Assembly: GCA_033765345.1 (NCBI GenBank) | Contig: JANRIC010000150.1 | Span: 1-28,318 of the forward strand | Reading direction: 5' to 3' | Length of the DNA stretch: 28,318 bases | Origin: JANRIC01 sp033765345 | GTDB taxonomy: Bacteria > Bacteroidota > Bacteroidia > Cytophagales > Microscillaceae | Part shown: piece after piece, positions 23,127 through 28,318 of the stretch | Numbering within the stretch: position 1 is the stretch's first letter | Layout of the letters: every line of letters starts with the position of its first letter | The notes under the pieces: model-generated | Databases searched by the model: none | What the model was told of the DNA's origin: nothing | Seen by the model: only the letters and a program-made list of their open reading frames with translations | Translations under genes and position numbers: made by a program

Positions 23127-24665
23127 ATGAATTCCTATTATTTTACCGAAGAACACGAATTATTCCGGGAAAGCTTCAGGGCTTTTCTCGACAAAGAAGC
23201 CCGCCCTTACATAGATCAGTGGGAAGAAAAAGAACGCATTCCCCGCGATATTTGGAAAAAAATGGGTGAAATGGGTTATCTGGGGCTTTCCTACCCCACA
23301 CAATATGGTGGCTCAGAACTGGATTTTTTTTATGACGTGGTGTTTAATGAAGAATTAGGCCGCCTGAATTCCGGTGGTTTTGCCATTACCCAGCAGGTAG
23401 TCCAGTATATGTCTGCACCGTATATCCTGAAATATGGTTCTGATCATCTCAAAGAAAAATACCTGCCAGGTTTGGTTTCAGGAGATTTACTCAGCTCTAT
23501 CGGGATCACAGAACCCGGTGCTGGTTCGGATGCCCAAAATATTCAAACCAAAGCCGTCCGTGAGGGAGACTATTACCGCGTAAATGGTTCTAAAACCTTT
23601 ATTACCAATGGCGTATACGGTGATTTGATCGTGACTGTGGTCAAAACAGACCCCGAAGCCGGAGCAGGCGGAGTCAGCCTCCTGGTCATTGAACAAAAAA
23701 TGGCAGGCGTTTCTACCCGAAAACTCAAAAAACTGGGTTGGCACAGTTCTGACACAGCCGAGATCAGTTTTGATGACGTGATGGTTCCCGTGGAGAACCT
23801 CATCGGTCAGGAAGGACAGGGTTTTTATTACCTGATGAACGGACTGCAACTCGAGCGGCTTTGTGCAGTACCGGCCGGAATCACAGCCATGGAAACTGCC
23901 TTACAGCTTTCGCTGCAATACATGTCCGAACGTCAGGCTTTTGGCAAAAGCTTAAATCGATTCCAAGTGCTTCGCCACCGGGTAGCACAAATGGCTGCCG
24001 AAATAGAAGCCCTCAAAGCCTTTTGCTATCATTGTTGCAAGATGTACGCCGACGGTATTTATGATGTCAAACTTTGCTCTATGGCCAAACTGCTGGTCAC
24101 TGAGAAAAGCGAAGAAGTAGCTACCAAATGTCTTCAATTTTTTGGCGGCTACGGCTTTATGGAAGATTATCCCTTGGCAAGAATGTATCGGGATGTACGC
24201 GTGACTACCATTGGCGGCGGAAGCTCTGAAATTATGCGGGAAATTATCGCCAAAATGGTTATCGATCAGGTAGATTATCAGTCGGCTTCTTCCCAAACCA
24301 CATCAGCTACATTATCTAAAAACGGCTCAAAAAATCACAAGCAGACAGAAAAAACGCCCACTACGATCAGCCCTGAAGATATTTTACAAAGGTTTCAGAA
24401 AAAAGCCGCCCAAGCAGGCGCATTAGGCCATACCGTCAAATTTGACTTTGGTGAAAATCAGGTCTATATCGATGGTACAGGGGGAAATAATACTGTAAGC
24501 GACGAAAATAAAGCCGCCGAATGTGTGGTCAATCTTTCTCTAGAAAACTTTCAGGCTTTGATCAAAGGCGAGTTAAATCCTATGCAGGCTCTGATGAGTG
24601 GCAAAATGCGTATTGACGGTGATATGGGCGTAGCCATGAAACTTCAATCTTTATTTGGAAAATAA
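23127..24665 (+). CDS. Acyl-CoA dehydrogenase fused to C-terminal SCP2 domain
   Basis: A 512-residue fusion. Residues 1-383 are an acyl-CoA dehydrogenase paralogous to the gene before (GITEPGAGSD, GSKTFITNG, ERQAFGK, FFGGYGFMEDYP). A Ser/Thr/Lys linker (384-412) leads to an SCP2 sterol-carrier domain (about 413-512; 'V.FDFG...VYIDG', 'LSLENFQALIKGELNPMQAL', 'GKMRIDGDMGVAMKLQ'). At the helix-G position where the two sister enzymes have the base Glu, this one has Gln260 (ALQLSLQY); the C-terminal site is GGGSSEI, also without Glu. The nearest acid is Glu256, one turn earlier. Activity may be altered. SCP2 domains bind fatty acyl-CoA or sterols. Last gene of the cluster. Confidence 0.92.
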   Translation: MNSYYFTEEHELFRESFRAFLDKEARPYIDQWEEKERIPRDIWKKMGEMGYLGLSYPTQYGGSELDFFYDVVFNEELGRLNSGGFAITQQVVQYMSAPYILKYGSDHLKEKYLPGLVSGDLLSSIGITEPGAGSDAQNIQTKAVREGDYYRVNGSKTFITNGVYGDLIVTVVKTDPEAGAGGVSLLVIEQKMAGVSTRKLKKLGWHSSDTAEISFDDVMVPVENLIGQEGQGFYYLMNGLQLERLCAVPAGITAMETALQLSLQYMSERQAFGKSLNRFQVLRHRVAQMAAEIEALKAFCYHCCKMYADGIYDVKLCSMAKLLVTEKSEEVATKCLQFFGGYGFMEDYPLARMYRDVRVTTIGGGSSEIMREIIAKMVIDQVDYQSASSQTTSATLSKNGSKNHKQTEKTPTTISPEDILQRFQKKAAQAGALGHTVKFDFGENQVYIDGTGGNNTVSDENKAAECVVNLSLENFQALIKGELNPMQALMSGKMRIDGDMGVAMKLQSLFGK

Positions 24666-24711
24666 AAAATATGGGGGCATCCATCACAAAGGTTTAGTCA
24701 GCCATGTTTAT

Positions 24712-24750
24712 AAAAGACACTTCAACCGCTAAGATGGAGGTGTCTTTTTT
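24712..24750 (+). terminator. Rho-independent terminator of the acyl-CoA cluster
   Basis: AAAAGACACTTC (24712-24723) pairs with GAGGTGTCTTTT (24737-24748, one G-T pair), and the stem runs into TTTTTT. It lies 47 nt after the last stop of the cluster. Confidence 0.8.
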
Positions 24751-24802
24751 AGACTCTTTATGAAATTACTTGAAACTAATATATTTACTTACTAAAACGG
24801 TC

Positions 24803-24835
24803 AACGACGAGGTCGCTCAAAGCGACCTCGTCGTT
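24803..24835. repeat. Perfect 15-bp hairpin
   Basis: AACGACGAGGTCGCT and its exact complement are separated by CAA. The stem is very stable, with only a short T stretch after it. It may be a second terminator or a REP-like unit; it lies between the cluster terminator and the minus-strand protease gene. Confidence 0.8.
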
Positions 24836-24857
24836 TGCAATATTTTCGCTTAACAGA

Positions 24858-24879
24858 GGCTTGGTGAAGACACCAAGCC
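24858..24879. repeat. AAGA-loop hairpin, sister of 11709-11730
   Basis: GGCTTGGTG / CACCAAGCC form a perfect 9-bp stem around AAGA. The hairpin at 11709-11730 has the same stem length, the same loop and the same GTGAAGACAC core, but different outer stem bases that co-vary. The two copies bracket the 11.9-24.7 kb cluster. Confidence 0.75.
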
Positions 24880-24923
24880 GGGCGGTAGAGGTGTTTTGCG
24901 CTAAAATGTCGGAAGAACCAATA

Positions 24924-27323
24924 TTATTCTATGATAATTGTTTTTTGAATAATGCCTTCCTGATCACTGATTTGGGTGATATAAATCCCTTTTCCAAATG
25001 GACTAAGATCAATACTTAAATCAAGTTCATCCTCGAAAGCTTGTTCAAAAACAATTTGATCCGGAGATCTAAGTATAGTCAGCGTGCCTGGGAAATAGTT
25101 TGCTGATCTAGACCTGAAATGTACCACACCCGAAGACGGATTAGGAAACACATTAAACTGCCTCGACGACTCCGTTGAATCCTCCTTATGAATGATCTGA
25201 AAGTTGAATGTACGCGTTTCAGCCCCCCCAGAACCCGACACCAGATCAATATTAATAAATGGTGTAAAGCTTAACTGATAGAAACCTTCTTGAGGATACC
25301 AGGGATAATAATTACCTTGAAGATCATCTCCAAATAAAGTAAGCGGTTGGATTCTCTCAATTTTTCGGTGGATGATAGAATCGTATTGATCTTTTATGAC
25401 AAAAATAACCCCTTTGGCAAAATCTACCTCTGCCCGAATGCTGATTCCCTGATTTAACGAAGCAAGGTTGACTAGCAAGGTAGAATCATCGAGCGTTTGG
25501 ATGTCTTGACCGGTTGCCGCATCGACAAGTACCAATTGGGTGATGACAGGATTGCCCTCAACGGTAAATGAAACGGTTTGCGTCTCTCCCCCGACACCAG
25601 TAAGCTTTTTTTCAGAATAAGGAGTAGCCGAGATTTGGTACGTTCCTGGAGGAAAACCCTTGCCTATATATCCAGTGGCCGAGTTGTCCCCAAAAAGAGT
25701 ATAAGGAAAAATATTTTCAGTTTGTTGATGCCTTAGTGTTCCTTCCAGCCCTATCAAAATACTGCCAGTTTGATCAGGAATGGTATTTACACGGATGGAT
25801 AAGTTTTTTTGAAAGAGGTTGTTAATAAGCATACCATCTTCCAATTCTAAAATATCTTCGTTGGTATCAGCATCTACTAAGGTAAAACTGAGGATTTTGG
25901 GCTTGTTGGGGAGCTTGCCTACATTTAAGGCAGATTGGGCGTTGATTCTTCCAAAACCGTAATAAGTATCCCAGCCGGGAGTATCTTCCACAGGATCACC
26001 TACTTGGTCTTCGGCAGTATTTTGAATAATTTGACGAATCTGTTCGGATGTAAGCTCCGGATTTTGCGCCAAAAGTAATGAAGCCAAGCCGGATACCAAT
26101 GGCGCAGCCATAGATGAGCCACTGTATACAAAGTTATAGGCTTCATCCGAATTGTACTGAAGCCCAAAGATATACTGACCCGGTGCAACTACATCGAGGT
26201 GCGTACCAAAATTGCTAAAATCAGCTCTTTTATCCTGAGAATTGCTAAACCCTACGGCTATAGTTTCAGGATAAGCGGCGGGATAAAGTGTAGAAGCATT
26301 CCCGTTATTGCCGATAGCTGCTACGATCACTACTCCTTGTTCGTGTGCATAACGGATGGCATCTTTGAGCAAGGGATTATCAAAAGCCGTCACCAAAGAA
26401 AGATTAATGACATCAGCACCCTGGTTTACTGCATAAACAATACCCTGGGCGATATTGCTGCTAGAGCCGCTTGAATTTGAGTTCAAAAGCTTGCAGATCA
26501 TCAACTTACAATTCCAGTTTACGCCAGCGTATCCAATATGGTTGTTTCCGGTTGCTCCCAGAATACCTGCTACGTGAGTTCCGTGGCCGTGATCATCTGA
26601 GGGATTATTATCCCAATTGACAAAATCCCAACCCATTACGTCATCCACAAACCCATTTTGATCATCATCCTGTTGGTTGTCGGGGATTTCGGAGGGGTTA
26701 GTCCATATTCGCTCTTTGAACTCCGGGTGGCTCAGTTTGGCTCCAGTATCAATGATACATACGATGGTAGAGGTATCTCCTTGGGTTAGTTCCCAGGCTT
26801 GCTCCATATCTATATCTGCATCAGGTTTAGAACCCTCGTTGGAGAATACAAAGCTCCCGTCATTGAAGTGAGACCACTGTCGATTATAATATAAAGTATC
26901 GTTGGGGATGACTTCTGCCAAACTCTCTGCCCTCACAATATAATCCGGTGATACATACTCAAAACAGCCCTTTGACAAATACGCTTGAACGATTTTCGTC
27001 ATAGGTGCTTCGGATTTGAACCTTAGCCTATACACGTGATCAAAATAATCTGGAATATCAGCTTGTACGGATTGGATCGCTGCTTTTGTTTTTAGATTCA
27101 GGGATTCTACGGAGATCACATGCAGCAAATCGCTTTCTAATGAATTATTCAGGAGGGCATTTTCCAGAGGATTGCGATTTTCTTGGGTGATCAGGGTAGC
27201 GTATTCCTTGTTGAATTTAACGATCAAAAGACCAGGGACACAAATGGAGTCTTGAATGTTTTGAGCATTTAGATCATAAAGACAAATAACAAATAGAAAA
27301 AATGATGTAAGAGTCCGTTTCAT
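24924..27323 (-). CDS. T9SS-exported subtilisin-like (S8) serine protease
   Basis: A 799-residue secreted protease. It has a signal peptide (1-20) and an N-terminal inhibitor-like prodomain (about 25-135, 'VPGLLIVKF' to 'YVSPDYIV'). The S8 domain (about 145-470) has catalytic Asp192 (CIIDTGAKLSHP), His247 (DDHGHGTHVAG), oxyanion Asn339 (AIGNNGN) and Ser404 (SGSSMAAP). Two homologous Ig-like repeats follow (about 477-595 and 596-715; both have 'LVDA.T..DI..L.D..L..NL' and '.LFGD'). A type A T9SS sorting domain closes it (VFPNPSSGVV ... GKGIYITQI). It is exported across the outer membrane and attached or released by the T9SS. It is divergent from the gene at 27656. Confidence 0.95.
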   Translation of the reverse strand: MKRTLTSFFLFVICLYDLNAQNIQDSICVPGLLIVKFNKEYATLITQENRNPLENALLNNSLESDLLHVISVESLNLKTKAAIQSVQADIPDYFDHVYRLRFKSEAPMTKIVQAYLSKGCFEYVSPDYIVRAESLAEVIPNDTLYYNRQWSHFNDGSFVFSNEGSKPDADIDMEQAWELTQGDTSTIVCIIDTGAKLSHPEFKERIWTNPSEIPDNQQDDDQNGFVDDVMGWDFVNWDNNPSDDHGHGTHVAGILGATGNNHIGYAGVNWNCKLMICKLLNSNSSGSSSNIAQGIVYAVNQGADVINLSLVTAFDNPLLKDAIRYAHEQGVVIVAAIGNNGNASTLYPAAYPETIAVGFSNSQDKRADFSNFGTHLDVVAPGQYIFGLQYNSDEAYNFVYSGSSMAAPLVSGLASLLLAQNPELTSEQIRQIIQNTAEDQVGDPVEDTPGWDTYYGFGRINAQSALNVGKLPNKPKILSFTLVDADTNEDILELEDGMLINNLFQKNLSIRVNTIPDQTGSILIGLEGTLRHQQTENIFPYTLFGDNSATGYIGKGFPPGTYQISATPYSEKKLTGVGGETQTVSFTVEGNPVITQLVLVDAATGQDIQTLDDSTLLVNLASLNQGISIRAEVDFAKGVIFVIKDQYDSIIHRKIERIQPLTLFGDDLQGNYYPWYPQEGFYQLSFTPFINIDLVSGSGGAETRTFNFQIIHKEDSTESSRQFNVFPNPSSGVVHFRSRSANYFPGTLTILRSPDQIVFEQAFEDELDLSIDLSPFGKGIYITQISDQEGIIQKTIIIE

Positions 27324-27655
27324 AAGTTTAGTGATTATTATAAAACAAGCGATAGAGGTCTTGAATTTTTGAGAAATACAAGCTTGGGTTGGATTTTATC
27401 AAATGTATGGATTCAATAACCTGAAAGAAATAAGTTTCAGGCTTTTATTTAGGTGTAATGTATTACCTAATGCATTTTGAGAAATTGAAGAATGTCGAGT
27501 AAAATTAGTATTTATTCTTAATAATCACAAGCAAATCCAAGGATAGAATTTAAAAAAAATAATTCTATTGTTTTATAGGGACTTCACAAAACTACTATGG
27601 AGGAAGAACAGTTTAATCAACTGTATTTTTACCCCTATAATTTAATATTACAAAA
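27324..27655. other. Divergent intergenic region with an orphan hairpin
   Basis: 332 bp without a credible ORF. Inside, CCTGAAA (27420-27426) and TTTCAGG (27435-27441) form a stem followed by CTTTTATTT, a terminator-like shape on the plus strand although no plus-strand gene precedes it. Promoters for both divergent genes should lie here. Confidence 0.5.
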
Positions 27656-28054
27656 ATGAAAAAAAGTATTTTCCTAAGTCTATTTATTATTTGTATTACT
27701 TGTGTAGTGATGGCACAAGAAAACGCCTCATCTGATATGATTAAACTCAGTCCGCTTTCCAAAAAGAGTGTTTCTGTGCAAGTAGGGCAGAAGTTGTATT
27801 TTGAGGCTAAGGTTCACGGGTCTGTAGGTATGAGTGCCCAGTTTTCTATTTCCAATGAAAAGACGATTCGTTTGGTCAGTGAGGACTTGGAGTTCAAAAA
27901 CCCACAACAAGCAGACATGCCTGGTGGAGATAGTGCGGTCAGAACCTATATTTTTGAGGCCATACAGCCCGGCACCTCTCAAATTAAAATAGAGCAGGTT
28001 TTTCGGGGAAAAGTGGAAGATTCTTATACTTTTAAAATCAAGGTAAATGAATAA
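27656..28054 (+). CDS. Small secreted Ig-like protein, possibly chagasin (I42)-like
   Basis: A 132-residue protein with a signal peptide (cleavage after about residue 20, VMAQ). The mature part of about 110 residues is all-beta in pattern: a basic N-strand, 'VSVQVGQKLYFEAKV', and a C-terminal half 'MPGGDSAVRTYIFEAIQPGT', 'SQIKIEQVFRGKVEDSYTFK'. The PGG...F.a...G.s.I...Y/F.R layout recalls chagasin/I42 cysteine-protease inhibitors, but the NPTTGY-like loop is absent, so inhibitor function is only a possibility. It sits divergently beside the secreted subtilase and ends at a strong terminator. Confidence 0.7.
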   Translation: MKKSIFLSLFIICITCVVMAQENASSDMIKLSPLSKKSVSVQVGQKLYFEAKVHGSVGMSAQFSISNEKTIRLVSEDLEFKNPQQADMPGGDSAVRTYIFEAIQPGTSQIKIEQVFRGKVEDSYTFKIKVNE

Positions 28055-28056
28055 AA

Positions 28057-28099
28057 AAACAAGGGCAGAATCCCGGGCGGGATTCCTGAGCCCTTGTTT
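28057..28099. terminator. Strong two-part terminator hairpin
   Basis: AAACAAGGGC (28057-28066) pairs with GCCCTTGTTT (28090-28099). Inside it, GAATCCC (28068-28074) pairs with GGGATTC (28079-28085). A-rich and T-rich flanks make it usable on both strands. It directly follows the stop of the small secreted protein. Confidence 0.85.
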
Positions 28100-28256
28100 A
28101 TCCTTCAACCAGCTATGTAGTGCTTGAAAACTAGTATATATTATTTGAATATTAAAAAATTATGTTATATATTTTTAATATTTGGTTCTCTGACAAATTT
28201 TGTGGGTGACACATCTTGATTAGACTTGCTATCCACTAAACATTTGAAAGAATTGC

Positions 28257-28304
28257 TTGCCACGAATGCACGAATAAGGGCGTTTATTCGTGCATTCGTG
28301 GCAA
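28257..28304. repeat. Palindrome with perfect 21-bp arms
   Basis: Segments 28257-28277 and 28284-28304 are exact reverse complements around loop GGGCGT. The arms are made of CACGAATGCACGAATAA-type words, again the short-word style of the intercistronic palindromes. No gene is seen from 28100 to the window end. Confidence 0.9.
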
Positions 28305-28318
28305 AATTGATCATCAAG

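Overview
The window looks like a chromosomal segment of a Bacteroidota bacterium, probably from the Cytophagales/Saprospiraceae side. The evidence is a subtilase with a type IX secretion (T9SS) sorting domain, a DUF2911 lipoprotein, several SPII lipoproteins, -7 boxes close to TAnnTTTG, A+T-rich spacers, and sugar-related families (DUF1080, ThuA, Tat-exported TIM barrel) that often occur together in this phylum. No rRNA, tRNA, CRISPR array, prophage or transposase gene was seen.

Layout. 1-4.7 kb: a YvlD-type membrane protein, a DUF2911 lipoprotein with a small secreted helical protein, a DinB-fold protein (minus), a discoidin-type lipoprotein gene split by one in-frame TAG, and an esterase-like lipoprotein. 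4.7-8 kb: an exported sugar isomerase/epimerase-like protein and a DUF1080 lipoprotein (minus), divergent from a membrane-anchored ThuA protein. 8-11.4 kb: PhnA/YjdM, a class-C beta-lactamase-fold hydrolase and a DUF3592-like membrane protein, bracketed by an exact 103-bp direct repeat and followed by decayed gene remnants and a tiny membrane protein.

11.9-24.7 kb is the centre of the window. It is a plus-strand cluster headed by a TetR regulator with a perfect 22-bp operator-like palindrome. Then come the two subunits of an MCC/GCC-type acyl-CoA carboxylase, an enoyl-CoA hydratase, a BKACE (DUF849) enzyme, three acyl-CoA dehydrogenases (the last fused to an SCP2 domain) and two SDRs (one PECR-like). 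The set resembles the leucine/isovalerate (liu) and acyclic-terpene (atu) catabolic operons, so a branched or hydrophobic acyl-CoA is the likely substrate; the exact substrate cannot be read from sequence.

The most unusual signal is in the junctions of this cluster. A four-helix-bundle (23S rRNA intervening-sequence-protein family) gene sits between the carboxylase subunits, flanked by a 25-bp perfect inverted repeat built from short reiterated words. The next gene's only usable ATG codons lie inside that repeat. Two related hairpins, a 14-copy 21-bp tandem array and a weaker word-like spacer occupy other junctions, each directly before a start codon, while the remaining junctions are 1-3 nt or an ordinary short spacer.

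24.7-28.3 kb: terminator and hairpins, a large T9SS-exported subtilase (minus), a divergent small secreted Ig-like (possibly chagasin-like) protein with a strong terminator, and a perfect 21-bp-stem palindrome at the window edge. Several other palindromic elements (11661-11776, 24858-24879) suggest a genome rich in REP/MITE-like repeats.
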